Numbered from the stretch's first letter, positions 1 through 9,200 are shown. The stretch: 64,000 nt of DNA from DATDAH01 sp963792205 (GCA_963792205.1 CAWBVI010000002.1:496001-560000); one strand, 5' to 3'. Notes: generated from the sequence alone by a model not told the origin. Program-made: numbers and translations.

Positions 1-1086
1 GATTGGGAGGCGACCCGGGCCTACGACGCGGCCTGGCAACGCACCCTCTTCGACGCCGGCTACGCGGGGATCAACTGGCCCGTGGAGTTCGGCGGCCGGG
101 GCGCCTCCCCGGTGGAGCACCTGATCTTCCTCGAGGAGACCGAACGGGTCGGGGCCCCCTACGTGGGCACGAACTTCGTCGGCCTGATGCACGCGGGCCC
201 GACGATCATGACCGAGGCCACCGACGAGCAGAAGGCGTTCCACCTCCCCGCGATCCTCAAGGGGGAGCACGGCTGGTGCCAGGGCTTCTCCGAGCCCCAG
301 GCCGGGTCCGACCTGGCCAGCCTGCGCACCCGGGCGCTACGGGACGGCGACGACTACGTCGTCGACGGCCAGAAGATCTGGACCAGCCACGCCCAGGTGG
401 CGGACTACTGCGAGCTGCTCGTGCGCACCGATCCCGACGCCCCCAAGCACCGGGGCATCTCGTGGCTGATCGTGCCCATGGACACGCCGGGGATCGACAT
501 CCGCCCGTTGGAGACCATCCGGGGCACGAGGGAGTTCAGCGAGGTCTTCTTCGACGAGGTCCGGGTTCCCGTCGCCAACCGGGTCGGGGCGGAGAACGAC
601 GGCTGGCGGGTGGCCATGGTCACCTTCAGCTTCGAGCGGGGCACGGGCTTCGTGAGCGAGATGCTCTACTCGATGCAGCTGGTCGCCGACCTGGCGGCCA
701 TCGCCAAGCGGGTGACCAGCCACGGCGCGTCGGCCTGGGAGGACCGGGGCCTGCGCCGGGACCTCGGCCACCTGACGGCCGAGCTTGACGCCCTGTGGGC
801 CCTCACCCGGCGCAACGTCAGCCAGGCGGCGCGGGACGGCGTGCCGGGCGTGGGCGGGTCGGTGTTCAAGCTGGCCTACGCCGAGGTGCGCCAGCGGCTG
901 GGCGACCTCGCCGACCGCATCCTCGAGCGGGCCGCGCTGTCCCTCGACGACCTCGACGGCCTGACCAACGGCCGCCACGTCCAGGGCCGTCTCCATGCCC
1001 TCTCCATCTCCATCGCCGCCGGCACCACGCAGATCCAACGCAACATCGTCGGCGAGCGCGTCCTGGGCCTGCCGAAGGAGCGCTGA
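1..1086 (+). CDS. Acyl-CoA dehydrogenase (5' truncated by window edge)
   Basis: The reading frame is open from base 1, so the start lies upstream; 361 residues are visible. It reads as a FAD-dependent acyl-CoA dehydrogenase: FSEPQAGSDLASLRTRA in the middle domain, GQKIWTSHA, and the C-terminal GTTQIQRNIVGERVLGLP. The Glu that precedes the GT in MCAD-type enzymes is Ala here. The Glu of FSFERGT sits where FadE26-like enzymes carry their base; this placement is an inference. The stop overlaps the next ACAD start (TGATG), so the two probably form one heteromeric enzyme. The substrate is unknown, but relatives act on branched or steroid acyl-CoAs. Confidence 0.93.
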   Translation, partial: DWEATRAYDAAWQRTLFDAGYAGINWPVEFGGRGASPVEHLIFLEETERVGAPYVGTNFVGLMHAGPTIMTEATDEQKAFHLPAILKGEHGWCQGFSEPQAGSDLASLRTRALRDGDDYVVDGQKIWTSHAQVADYCELLVRTDPDAPKHRGISWLIVPMDTPGIDIRPLETIRGTREFSEVFFDEVRVPVANRVGAENDGWRVAMVTFSFERGTGFVSEMLYSMQLVADLAAIAKRVTSHGASAWEDRGLRRDLGHLTAELDALWALTRRNVSQAARDGVPGVGGSVFKLAYAEVRQRLGDLADRILERAALSLDDLDGLTNGRHVQGRLHALSISIAAGTTQIQRNIVGERVLGLPKER

Positions 1087-2042
1087 TGGATCTCGAGCTG
1101 AGCGAGGACGAAGCGGCGCTGCAGGCGGGCCTCCGGTCCTTCCTGGCCGGGCGCTTCACGATGGCCGACGTCCGGGCGCAGGCCGACGGCCTGGATCGGG
1201 GCCGGTGGGCCGAGCTGGCCGAGACCGGAGTGTTCGGCCTCCGGCTGGCGGAGGCCGACGGCGGGGTCGGGCTCGGCCTGACCGAAGCCGTGCTCGCCTT
1301 CGAGGAGCTCGGCCGGTCGCTGGTGCCGGGGCCGGTCCTGGCCACCCATCTTGCGGCCGGTCTCGTCGACGGTGCCGCGGACGGCACCGCCGTGGTCGGC
1401 CTGATCGAGCGGCCGGCCGATGTCCTGCTGGTCGAGCACCTGAGCGACCTCGACGTCCTCCTCGCGCTCGACGACGACGGGGTGTGGCGCATCGACCGCG
1501 AGGGCCTCGACGCCGAGCCCGTGGTCCGCCCCCTGGACCCGTTGACGCCGCTGCACCGCGTCCCCCACCTGCCGGACGGTGAGCAGGTCGCCGGGCCGGA
1601 CGTGGCGGGGTGGTGGCGCCAGGAGGGCGCCGTCCTCACCGCGGCCACCCTGCTCGGCATCGCCTCGGCGACGACCGAGCTGGCCGTCGCCTACGCCGGC
1701 CAGCGCGAGCAGTTCGGCAAGCCCATCGGCGCGTTCCAGGCCGTGAAGCACCTCTGTGCCGACATGCTCACCCGGGCCGAGCTGGCCCGCGGCGTGGTCT
1801 ACGCCGCCGGGGTCACCCTCGACGGTCGGGGGGTGGACGAGGTCGAGCGCCTCGTCTCGGCGGCCAAGATCGCCGCCGGCGACGCGGCCAAGGCCAACGC
1901 CAAGTCCTGCATCCAGGTCCACGGGGGCATGGGCTTCACCGCCGAGGTCGACGCCCACCTCTACCTGAAGCGCGCCCTCGTGCTCGACACCCATTTCGGC
2001 TCCGTCGACGCCCACTGCGAAGCCATCGCCGCCCGCCTCTGA
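1086..2042 (+). CDS. Acyl-CoA dehydrogenase, small partner subunit
   Basis: A 318-residue ACAD-fold protein, shorter than the usual 380 or so. It starts MDLELSEDEAALQ, contains EQFGKPIGAFQAVKH (helix typical of the C-terminal domain) and CIQVHGGMGFTAE near the end. It lacks the GTxxIQR tail of catalytic subunits. The ATG shares one base with the stop of the preceding ACAD. This arrangement of a long catalytic and a short partner subunit is that of the actinobacterial alpha2beta2 steroid ACADs, so co-assembly with the upstream protein is the likely role. A 12-bp gap separates it from a convergent gene. Confidence 0.9.
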   Translation: MDLELSEDEAALQAGLRSFLAGRFTMADVRAQADGLDRGRWAELAETGVFGLRLAEADGGVGLGLTEAVLAFEELGRSLVPGPVLATHLAAGLVDGAADGTAVVGLIERPADVLLVEHLSDLDVLLALDDDGVWRIDREGLDAEPVVRPLDPLTPLHRVPHLPDGEQVAGPDVAGWWRQEGAVLTAATLLGIASATTELAVAYAGQREQFGKPIGAFQAVKHLCADMLTRAELARGVVYAAGVTLDGRGVDEVERLVSAAKIAAGDAAKANAKSCIQVHGGMGFTAEVDAHLYLKRALVLDTHFGSVDAHCEAIAARL

Positions 2043-2054
2043 CCTCCAGGTGAA

Positions 2055-2933
2055 TCAGGGGAGGCCGAGGAGGGCCGCGGTCTCGGTGCACGTCGCGACC
2101 GGGCGGTCGACGGCGGCGCAGAGGGCGACGGCCTCGGTGACCAGCTCCTCGTTGGTGGGGGTGCGGTCGCCGGCGTAGGCCTCCAGGCCGAGGTGGAGGT
2201 GACCGCCCCGCTCGAGAGCCAGGCGGGCGATCCCGCAGCCGACGACGTCGCCGCCGAACACGGAGACCGACCACGGCAGGCCGGACCCCTCGAGGAGCTC
2301 CAGGTACGCGTCGAGGGCCTTCTCGGTCGGTCGCAGGCCGAACGTGGCCCCACCGAGGTAGCCCTCCTCGCCGCCGAAGTAGAGCTTCACCATCGCCCCG
2401 GCGGGCAGCCGCCCAGCCACGTGCCAGGCCAGCGCCGTGCGCAGGAAGCCGGGCTCGAAGATGGCCAGCGACGGCCCGAGGCCGAGGTCTCGGCACAGGG
2501 CGAGCTGGTGGTGGCCGTCGTCGAAGGAGTTGGCGTAGACGAACCGGCCGGTCGGCACGCCGTCCTCGTCCCGACCGCCGAGGTTCACCGAGGCCAGGTC
2601 GGCCAGGCCGATGCGGAGCCCGCCGCGCTCGGCCAGGGGCCGGATGTGGCTGTAGGAGTCCTCGACCGTGGCCCCGGCGTTGACGGTGGGGTAGAGCAGG
2701 GCATCGGGCCGCTCCGCCAGCACCGGCGTCCAGCCCTCGAGGTAGCGGTCGGCTGCCTCGTCACCCGGCACCATCACGACGTCGACGTGGTTGTGCACGA
2801 TGGCCGCTCCGGCGGCGAAGCAGGCCAGGGCGTCGGCGGCGATCTCGTGGGGTTCGACGGGCACGTTGGGGTTGCGGGCCTTCGGCGTCACCCCGTTGAT
2901 CGCCGCCTCGACGATGACCGGAGCGTTGCTCAT
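2055..2933 (-). CDS. BKACE / DUF849 beta-keto acid cleavage enzyme
   Basis: A 292-residue protein of the 3-keto-5-aminohexanoate cleavage enzyme (BKACE, DUF849) family. These metal-dependent TIM barrels condense a beta-keto acid with acetyl-CoA and split off acetoacetate and a new acyl-CoA. Visible hallmarks are the N-terminal VIVEAAINGVTPKARNP, IVHNHVD, LYPTVNAG and SVSVFGGDVVGCG. The start overlaps the stop of the upstream DUF35 gene (ATGA), and it is the last gene of the long minus-strand operon. The natural substrate cannot be read from sequence. Its place beside CoA ligases and an aldolase-like protein suggests a carboxylate degradation pathway. Confidence 0.88.
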   Translation of the reverse strand: MSNAPVIVEAAINGVTPKARNPNVPVEPHEIAADALACFAAGAAIVHNHVDVVMVPGDEAADRYLEGWTPVLAERPDALLYPTVNAGATVEDSYSHIRPLAERGGLRIGLADLASVNLGGRDEDGVPTGRFVYANSFDDGHHQLALCRDLGLGPSLAIFEPGFLRTALAWHVAGRLPAGAMVKLYFGGEEGYLGGATFGLRPTEKALDAYLELLEGSGLPWSVSVFGGDVVGCGIARLALERGGHLHLGLEAYAGDRTPTNEELVTEAVALCAAVDRPVATCTETAALLGLP

Positions 2934-3355
2934 GAGGCGAGGCGGAAGACGGGGACGGTGTCGCCGTCGCGGACGTCGTACCAGTCGATGGTGACCGCCA
3001 ACCCGACGTCGACCTGCTCGGCGTCGGTGTCGACGACGTTGCCCACCAGCCGGATCTCGTCGAGGCCGTCGAGGGCGACGACGGCGCCGATGACCGGGAG
3101 GTGGTCGGCCATGTCGGGGATCACCGGGTGGCGCACGACGGTGAAGGTGTAGATGGATCCCCGGCCGTCGTGGTCCTCCCACTCGACGTCCTGGCTCCGG
3201 CAGACGAAGCAGAACGGACCGGGCGGGAAGCGGTGCGTGCCACAGCTGCCACAGCGGGGGACGACGAGGCGGTGCTCCGCGGTGGCCGCCCAGTACGGCT
3301 CGGTCCACGCGTCCCGCGTGATGCGGATCAGGTCGGGTGGCGGGACGCCGCGCAT
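2930..3355 (-). CDS. DUF35 zinc-ribbon/OB-fold protein, aldolase partner
   Basis: A 141-residue DUF35 protein: an N-terminal rubredoxin-like zinc ribbon with CGSCGTHRFPPGPFCFVC (two CxxC pairs) followed by an OB-fold containing GSIYTFTVVRHPVIPDM. DUF35 proteins pair with thiolase-fold enzymes; in sterol degradation the DUF35 domain of ChsH2 is needed by the aldolase Ltp2. The gene lies directly after the thiolase-like gene (TGATG junction at 3353-3357) and overlaps the BKACE gene. It is therefore the probable partner of the 3355-4554 protein. Confidence 0.9.
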   Translation of the reverse strand: MRGVPPPDLIRITRDAWTEPYWAATAEHRLVVPRCGSCGTHRFPPGPFCFVCRSQDVEWEDHDGRGSIYTFTVVRHPVIPDMADHLPVIGAVVALDGLDEIRLVGNVVDTDAEQVDVGLAVTIDWYDVRDGDTVPVFRLAS

Positions 3356-4554
3356 CAGGCCGCCCTCAGGATCAGGCTGCTCGTGGGCAGCGAGGCCGGG
3401 CCACCGGTGACGAGGGCCACCTCGGCCCCCTCCACCTGGTTGACCGCCGTCCCCCGGAGCTGCTCGACGGCCTCCCGCACGTGGGTCAGGCCGAGGATGT
3501 AGGCCTCCGAGAGGTTGCCGCCGTGGGTGTTCACCGGGAGGCCGCCGTCCGGCCAGCGGATGTTGCCGTCGGCGACGAAGGGGCCGCCCTCGCCGACCTC
3601 GCAGAAGCCGTAGTCCTCCAGCTGGAGGATGACGAGCGGGGAGAAGTGGTCGTAGAGCAGGGCCACGTCGACGTCGTCGGGGCCGACCCCCGCCATCTCG
3701 TACAGCCGGGTGGCCAGCGTGCGGTGCCCGGCGGAGGCGAAGTAGTCCTCGGGCATGCCCAGCCAGGTGATGGCCTGGCCCCAGCGCCCGGGGCCACCCT
3801 GCGCCGTTCCCGACACCAGCACGGGCGGTTGGCGGAGGTCCCGGGCCCGTTCGGCCGAGGTGACGACGACGGCGACGGCGCCGTCGCACTCGAGGCAGAA
3901 GTCGTAGAGGCAGAGGGGGTCCGCGATCATCCGGGCACCGAAGTAGTCCTCGACGGTCAGGGGTTCGCGCATGAGCGCGGTCTCCCGCCGAACGGCGTTG
4001 GCCCGGGTCGAGACGGCCACCTCGGCGAAGTGCTCCCTGGTGGTGCCGTACTGGTGCATGTGCCGGCGGGCCACGAGCGAGAACAGCTGACCGGGGGCCA
4101 TGAGACCGGCGGGCTGGACGAAGCTGGCCTCGGGCGTCGCCGGCGCCGAGTAGACCGCGTTCTGCTTGCCCCGGGGCGCGTAGGAGGCGCCGAAGCGGCT
4201 GGCCGCCTGCTGCAGGCTGATGACGCTGACCACGCACTCGGCGATGCCCGACGCCACCGCGGCGGCGGCCAGGCCGACCGAACCGGCAGCCCCCCCGCCG
4301 CCTCCCGTGAGCATCGAGGTGAAGCGCACCTCGGGCACGCCCAGCCACTGGGCCAGCAGCGAGGTGTCGAAGCCCATCGAGTACAGGGCGAAGCCGTCGA
4401 GGTCCTCGACGGTCAGGCCGGCGTCGTCGAGCGCCCCGAGGATGGCCTTGGCCGCCATCTCCATCGGGGTCTGGGGCAACGACCGTCCCCGCTTGTAGTA
4501 CTCGGTGGCCCCGACCCCGACGACGGCGGTGGTGTCGCGAAGTGGAGGGGTCAC
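3355..4554 (-). CDS. Thiolase-fold, Ltp2-like aldolase (no catalytic Cys)
   Basis: A 399-residue protein of the SCP-x/Ltp thiolase-like family, GTG start overlapping the upstream stop (GTGA). Segments include AVVGVGATEYYKRG, LYDHFSPLVILQLEDYGFCE and VNTHGGNLSEAYILG. Where true thiolases carry the nucleophilic Cys (NNNCATG), this protein reads TGGGGGAAGSVG, so Claisen thiolysis is unlikely. The same position is non-Cys in Ltp2-type retro-aldolases, which cleave beta-hydroxyacyl-CoAs together with a DUF35 partner, here encoded by the next gene. A beta-hydroxyacyl-CoA lyase role is inferred; the substrate is unknown. Confidence 0.86.
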   Translation of the reverse strand: MTPPLRDTTAVVGVGATEYYKRGRSLPQTPMEMAAKAILGALDDAGLTVEDLDGFALYSMGFDTSLLAQWLGVPEVRFTSMLTGGGGGAAGSVGLAAAAVASGIAECVVSVISLQQAASRFGASYAPRGKQNAVYSAPATPEASFVQPAGLMAPGQLFSLVARRHMHQYGTTREHFAEVAVSTRANAVRRETALMREPLTVEDYFGARMIADPLCLYDFCLECDGAVAVVVTSAERARDLRQPPVLVSGTAQGGPGRWGQAITWLGMPEDYFASAGHRTLATRLYEMAGVGPDDVDVALLYDHFSPLVILQLEDYGFCEVGEGGPFVADGNIRWPDGGLPVNTHGGNLSEAYILGLTHVREAVEQLRGTAVNQVEGAEVALVTGGPASLPTSSLILRAA

Positions 4555-5639
4555 GCGGCGTCCGGGAGCTCGATGCCGTACAGGCGGGCGGCGTTGCCGG
4601 CGACGATGGCGTCGCGCTCGTCGTCGGGGATGCCCTCGAAGATCTCCCGCACGATGCGCTGCGATTCCGGGAACGTGCCCTCCGGATGCGGGTAGTCCGA
4701 GGCCCAGAGCAGGGGGTCCACGCCGGTGATCTCCCGGGCGAGCAGGGGCGCCCGGTCGGCGCCGAGGGTGACCAGGCACTGGCGGCGCACGTAGTCGCTG
4801 GGCCGCTCGGCCAGCTTGGGGTTCACCCACTGCTCGTGCTCCTCGAAGGCCTCGTCCATGCGCTCGCAGCAGTAGGCCAGCCAGCCCGCCCCGCTCTCGA
4901 CGAAGACCAGGCGGAGGTCCGGATGGCGCTCGAGGGTGCCGCCGGCAACGAAGTAGCAGAGGGCCTCCGCCGACAGCAGGCCCACCTTGGCGTAGTTGAT
5001 GACGGCCCCGCCCGGACCCTTCTCGTGCTGGGGGAGGGCGCCGGTGCCGGTGTGCATCGAGAGGGGGATGCCCGCCTGCGCCGCCACCGTCCAGAGCGGG
5101 TCGTAGTCCGGTCGGTTGTAGGGCAGACCCTCGGGGGGCGAGGTGGGGATGAGCGCCGAGCGGTAGCCGAGGTCCGCCACGCGGGCCAGTTCGGCCACGG
5201 CGGTGTCGACATCGCGGATGGGGACCAGCGCCGAGGGGATGAACGTCGACGGGTCCGGGAGGAAGGTCTCGGCCAGCCAGTCGTTGTAGGCCCGGGCACA
5301 GGCCATCTGCAGCTCCGGGTCGGCGAGCATGTCGACGAACAGCCCGAAGGTCGGGTAGATGACCTCGGCCACGACCCCGTCCTGGGCCATGTCGGCCTTG
5401 CGGGCGTCGATGTCGGCCGTGCCGCCCGGTGTCGCCGAGGGCCCATCTGAGCCGCTCGCCTCGCGGTCCACCCGAGCCAGCTTCCGCGGGGGGATGCCCT
5501 CGACGACCAGGCACCACCAGTCGCCCACCCGCTCCATGCGGGGACCACGGTCCCGGAGCGCCGTGGGCAGGCGCTGCTGCCACAGGTCGACGGGCTCGAA
5601 GACGTGGTTGTCGGCGCTGATCAGTGACAGCTTGCTCAC
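4551..5639 (-). CDS. Amidohydrolase-2 family metal-dependent hydrolase
   Basis: A 362-residue ACMSD-like amidohydrolase of the subfamily starting with ISADNHVFEPVDLW (metal site near residue 11) and ending with LLWASDYPHPEGTFP, which holds the conserved Asp. Members are TIM-barrel hydrolases or decarboxylases and often sit beside CoA ligases and thiolases in actinobacterial degradation clusters. It overlaps its neighbours on both sides by 4 bp, so it is translated as part of the operon. It is paralogous to the protein at 55439-56494. The reaction is not known. Confidence 0.85.
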   Translation of the reverse strand: MSKLSLISADNHVFEPVDLWQQRLPTALRDRGPRMERVGDWWCLVVEGIPPRKLARVDREASGSDGPSATPGGTADIDARKADMAQDGVVAEVIYPTFGLFVDMLADPELQMACARAYNDWLAETFLPDPSTFIPSALVPIRDVDTAVAELARVADLGYRSALIPTSPPEGLPYNRPDYDPLWTVAAQAGIPLSMHTGTGALPQHEKGPGGAVINYAKVGLLSAEALCYFVAGGTLERHPDLRLVFVESGAGWLAYCCERMDEAFEEHEQWVNPKLAERPSDYVRRQCLVTLGADRAPLLAREITGVDPLLWASDYPHPEGTFPESQRIVREIFEGIPDDERDAIVAGNAARLYGIELPDAA

Positions 5640-6284
5640 GGTCCCCCCTCGAAGGTCAGGTCGGCCTCACCGGAGATCCTGCCCCGGATAGCGGTCGGGG
5701 TGTGCACGAAGGGCGTGGCCCGGTCCCGTCGGGCGCTGACGCAAAGGCGACCGTCGTCACTGGTGACCTCCCACTCGGCGGCGTCGACGCGAGCCGGTTC
5801 TCCGGGTCCGTCCGCCACGGCGACGGCGGGGCCGCAGAGGGCCATCGCCGTCGGCGCGACGCCGGCCGCGGCGAGTCGACCGGCGGCCTCCGGGCGGGCC
5901 GCCACCAGCGACACCCCGGCGAACACGTCGGCGTACTCGAAGCCGAGCGTCATCGAGTCCGTCGAGCAGGGCGCCGGTCAGGCCGAACACGGCGTCATAG
6001 GGCAGGGACCGGCAGTAGGTCGCGACCCGGCGGGCTTCGCCCGACGAGGCGTCGGCGCACGAGAGCTGGGTCCCGTTCAGCATGGCGCCGAGGATCCACG
6101 GCCAGAACTGGCCGGCCTCTGAGAGCATCGAGCAGAACAGCACCCGCCGGTCCGGCCCCAGACCGAGCTCGCCCAGCCGGCGCATGGCTGACCCGAGGTC
6201 CCGCTGGATCTCCTCGTGGCCGATCTCCCAGCTGACCGGCCCGTCCGGACCGTCGTAGCGACCGATCCCCCAGAGCGCGCTCAT
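5636..6284 (-). pseudogene. Unknown protein interrupted by a frameshift
   Basis: Two overlapping frames together make one plausible protein. The first (from ATG at 6284, MSALWGIGRYDG...) runs well until about 5955 and then becomes Arg-rich nonsense; the second (FEYADVFAGVSLVAARP...) carries on to the stop at 5636. Dropping one base near 5959-5960 joins them into 215 residues, and 648 nt is an exact multiple of three. The protein is not recognised; the N-terminal half weakly recalls the start of acyl-CoA synthetases. Both ends overlap operon neighbours by 4 bp, which argues the gene is normally intact and that the extra base is an error or a recent mutation. Confidence 0.6.
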
Positions 6285-7579
6285 GCCGTTGCCACTCGGG
6301 GGATCTTGTGGGGCGGCCCCAGCCGGAGGAGGTCGGCTTCGGCCACCAGTTCGACCTCGGGCTCGAGGCCGACGGCCTCGGCCACTGCGGCCCGCACGGC
6401 GCCGGCGGTGTCGCCCTCACCGGCCCGGTGGCCGACCCGGAGCCGGAGCCGGTCCATCTCCCGCTCCGGCCGCAGGAGCTGGAACAGGCCGAGGCCGGTG
6501 CCCGGCGCCGACTCCACGGCGTCCCAGACGTCGAGGGGCAGCACCGAGCGGCCGTCGACCACCACCTCGTCACCGAGCCGGCCGAGCGGCCACACGCGGG
6601 CGTGGGTCCGCCCACACCTGCAGCGCTGCCGGGTGACCCGGACGAGGTCGCCCGACCGGTACCGCACGAGGGGCCACACCCGGTTGAAGAGGGTGGTGGC
6701 CACCAGCTCACCGGGCTCGCCGTCGGGCACGGGGTCCTCGCCGCCTGGTTCGAGGCACTCGACGACCACGGAGTCCTCCCACACGTGCAGGCCGTCGTGC
6801 TCGGGGCACTCGAAGCCGGCCGTGACGTCACCGACGCTGGTGTGCTCGAACAGCTCGGCCCCCCAGGCCGCGGCCCGGGAGCGGGCGAGCGCGCCGACCG
6901 GCTCGCCGGCGACGACCACGCCCTTGTAGGAGGCGAACACGTCGGACAGGTCGGTACCCGCTCGTTCCAGATCGGCCAGCGCGTGGATCGTCGTGTTCCC
7001 GGCGTTGTACAGGACCGTCGGTCGGTAGCGGGTCGAGAGCGCGCACAGCCGGGGGAGCTCGGCCAGATCGTGGTCGCAGAGGATCGGGACCGCCCCGAGG
7101 CCGTGCACGAACCCGTACACCGGCCCCCGGTAGCTGAAGAGGAACAGGGCGACGTGGTCACCGGGACGCACGCCGATCCCCCAGAAGTCCCGGGTCATGA
7201 CCCCCGGCCGGTCGCCCCCACCCCAGACCTCGGGCACGAGGGTGGGGTCGCCCGTGGTGCCCGAGGTGGACATGATCGCCGTCAGCTCGGCGGCGTCGAC
7301 GGCGAGCATCCCGCCGTAGGGGTCGCCCCGCTCGTCCCGGAAGCGCCGGAGGGCCTCCTTGTCGAGGAAGGGCACCTTGGCCCGCAGGTCGTCGAGGCCG
7401 TGGACGTCATCGGGGTGGACGCCGGCGGCGTCCCAGGTCTCCCGGACCAGCGGTGAGGACGCGTAGGCGTGGGGGAGCAGCTCCGCCAGTCGCTCCTCCT
7501 GCAGGGCCTCGATCGAGGCGCGCGCCATGGTCTCCGCGGCCTCGTCGTAGAACACGCCGCCGTGCTCGTCGTCCCCCAT
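6281..7579 (-). CDS. PaaK-like phenylacetate-CoA ligase family protein
   Basis: A 432-residue adenylate-forming enzyme of the phenylacetate-CoA ligase (PaaK) branch. It has the P-loop-like MSTSGTTGDPTLVPE, FEHTSVGDVTAGFECPEH, and a zinc-type cluster CRCGRTHARVWPLGR before the C-terminal domain. Such enzymes activate aryl or cyclic carboxylic acids to CoA thioesters using ATP. Its stop overlaps the start of the broken 5636-6284 gene by ATGA. With the second ligase upstream it would feed the aldolase/BKACE steps; the specific acid is not determinable. Confidence 0.86.
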   Translation of the reverse strand: MGDDEHGGVFYDEAAETMARASIEALQEERLAELLPHAYASSPLVRETWDAAGVHPDDVHGLDDLRAKVPFLDKEALRRFRDERGDPYGGMLAVDAAELTAIMSTSGTTGDPTLVPEVWGGGDRPGVMTRDFWGIGVRPGDHVALFLFSYRGPVYGFVHGLGAVPILCDHDLAELPRLCALSTRYRPTVLYNAGNTTIHALADLERAGTDLSDVFASYKGVVVAGEPVGALARSRAAAWGAELFEHTSVGDVTAGFECPEHDGLHVWEDSVVVECLEPGGEDPVPDGEPGELVATTLFNRVWPLVRYRSGDLVRVTRQRCRCGRTHARVWPLGRLGDEVVVDGRSVLPLDVWDAVESAPGTGLGLFQLLRPEREMDRLRLRVGHRAGEGDTAGAVRAAVAEAVGLEPEVELVAEADLLRLGPPHKIPRVATA

Positions 7580-7610
7580 GCGGCCCTCCGGGTGCCCACC
7601 TTCGCGGAAA

Positions 7611-9200
7611 TCAGACCGCGGGCGTGGCGCCTCCGGGGTAGTTCCCCCCGCCGAAGGCGTCGTCGAGGGCGGCGTAGTCGACCAGGCCAGCGTCCGTTCG
7701 CGGCAACGCGTCGACGAACTCCACCGTGCGCGGCTTCTTGTACGAGGCCAGGTGCTCGCGGCAGTGGGCGACGAGCGCGTCGCCCGAGACGTCGCCGGAG
7801 CAGACGACGACGGCCTTCACGCTCTGCACCCAGGCGGGGTCCGGAACGCCGATGACCGCGGCGTCGGCGACGGCCGGGTGGGCGCGGAGGCAGGCCTCCA
7901 CCTCGGCGGGATAGATGTTCTCGGCCCCGGACTTGAGCATCCGGCCGGCCGGGCCGACGAAGGTCACGGTCCCGTCGACCTCGAAGCGCCCGAGGTCACC
8001 GGTGTGGTGCCAGCCGTCCCGCGACCGGCGGGCGTTCTCCTCCGGGCGGTTCCAGTAGCCGTTCATCACGGTGATGCCGCGCAGCACGAGCTCGCCGGTC
8101 TCGCCCACCGCGACGTCGTTGTCGTCGGGGTCGACCACCCGCAGGGTGACGAGGGGGGACGGTCGGCCGTGTCCGCCGATCCCGCCGGGCGCGAGCAGGC
8201 TGAACGTGGCCATCCCCATCACCTCGGTCTGCCCGTACCCGCCCGCCCGCTGACCCCAGCGGCTGCGGTCGGGCGAGACCATGGCGTCGAAGGCCGGGTC
8301 GCCCCGGTGACCCCGGAAGCGGGACAGGTCGTAGCGGCCGTCGGCGTTGGCGGCGGCCACGTCGGCCACCATCGTCCCGACCACGTACCCGCCCGTGCAG
8401 CCGGTCTCGACCAGCGCCCGGCAGACCGCCTCGCCGTCGTGACGGGGGACGAACACGTTGGCCCCGCCGCTGACCAGGGCGGCCAGAGCGAACATGAACG
8501 TGCCGATGTGGAACAGGGGCCCGGCGCAGAGGTAGCGGTCGTCGGGGCCGACCTCCGTGTAGTCGGCGAGCAGCCCGCCCTGCGCGAGCAGGGCCCGGTG
8601 GCTCAGCATGGCGGCGTTCGGGCGGCCCGCGAACGCCGCCGTGTACACGAGCAGGAGCGGGTCCGCGGGGTCCACCCGGGGATCGGCGGCGACCGGCTCG
8701 TGCGCGACGACGAGGTCCTCGTAGGCACCGGTGTCGTGGGTCAGGCGGACAGCCGGGGCGTGGGCGGCCTGGGCGAGGGCCGCCGCCACCGTGGCCCCGA
8801 TCTCCTCGTCCTGGTCGACGACGACAGTGGGGGAGAGATCGTCGATGACGAAGGCCAGCTCGGCCGCCGTCCCCCTCCAGTTCGCCGGGCAGAGCATCGC
8901 GCCGAGGCGGGCGCAGGCCACGAGCAGCTCCTCGATCCGAAAGGAGTTCTGCCCGAGCCACAGGACCCGGTCGCCCCGGCCGACGCCGACGGCGGCCAGG
9001 CCGGCGGCCACGCGTGCTGCCCGCTCGTCGAGGTCGGGCCAGGTGAGGCGTACGTCGCCGTCGGCGACGGCGAGACCGTCGGGATGGGAACGGGCGTGCC
9101 GGGCGACGAGGTCGCCCAGCGTCAGGCGGCCGGCTCGGAGGGCGAGACCGATGTCGGCGTCGGAAGGGTTCGGCGGCGGCGTGCCTCGATTCTGTCCCAC
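7611..9200 (-). CDS. Acyl-CoA synthetase (AMP-dependent, class I ANL)
   Basis: A full-length AMP-dependent acyl-CoA ligase: TLGDLVARHARSHPDG at the N-terminus, AGPLFHIGTFMFALAALVSG, GYGQTEVMGMA, GWHHTGDLGRF, and RMLKSGAENIYPAEVE in the C-terminal lid. The phosphate-binding loop YTAAFAGRPNAAM departs from the usual STSGTTGxPK, with A-A-F-A-G in place of S-G-T-T-G. The start is uncertain. GTG at 9200 gives 529 residues. Homology fits a start at CTG 9125, which would overlap the upstream stop as CTGA and give 504 residues. It is operonic with the PAP2 gene upstream and the PaaK-like gene downstream. Confidence 0.84.
   Translation of the reverse strand: MGQNRGTPPPNPSDADIGLALRAGRLTLGDLVARHARSHPDGLAVADGDVRLTWPDLDERAARVAAGLAAVGVGRGDRVLWLGQNSFRIEELLVACARLGAMLCPANWRGTAAELAFVIDDLSPTVVVDQDEEIGATVAAALAQAAHAPAVRLTHDTGAYEDLVVAHEPVAADPRVDPADPLLLVYTAAFAGRPNAAMLSHRALLAQGGLLADYTEVGPDDRYLCAGPLFHIGTFMFALAALVSGGANVFVPRHDGEAVCRALVETGCTGGYVVGTMVADVAAANADGRYDLSRFRGHRGDPAFDAMVSPDRSRWGQRAGGYGQTEVMGMATFSLLAPGGIGGHGRPSPLVTLRVVDPDDNDVAVGETGELVLRGITVMNGYWNRPEENARRSRDGWHHTGDLGRFEVDGTVTFVGPAGRMLKSGAENIYPAEVEACLRAHPAVADAAVIGVPDPAWVQSVKAVVVCSGDVSGDALVAHCREHLASYKKPRTVEFVDALPRTDAGLVDYAALDDAFGGGNYPGGATPAV

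Noticed and set aside
3337..4695. Long plus-strand open frame (452 codons) opposite the thiolase and DUF35 genes
   Set aside because: The translation is rich in Arg, Gly, His and Asp repeats with no domain. It is the antisense shadow of well-supported minus-strand genes in GC-rich DNA; similar shadows exist opposite most genes.
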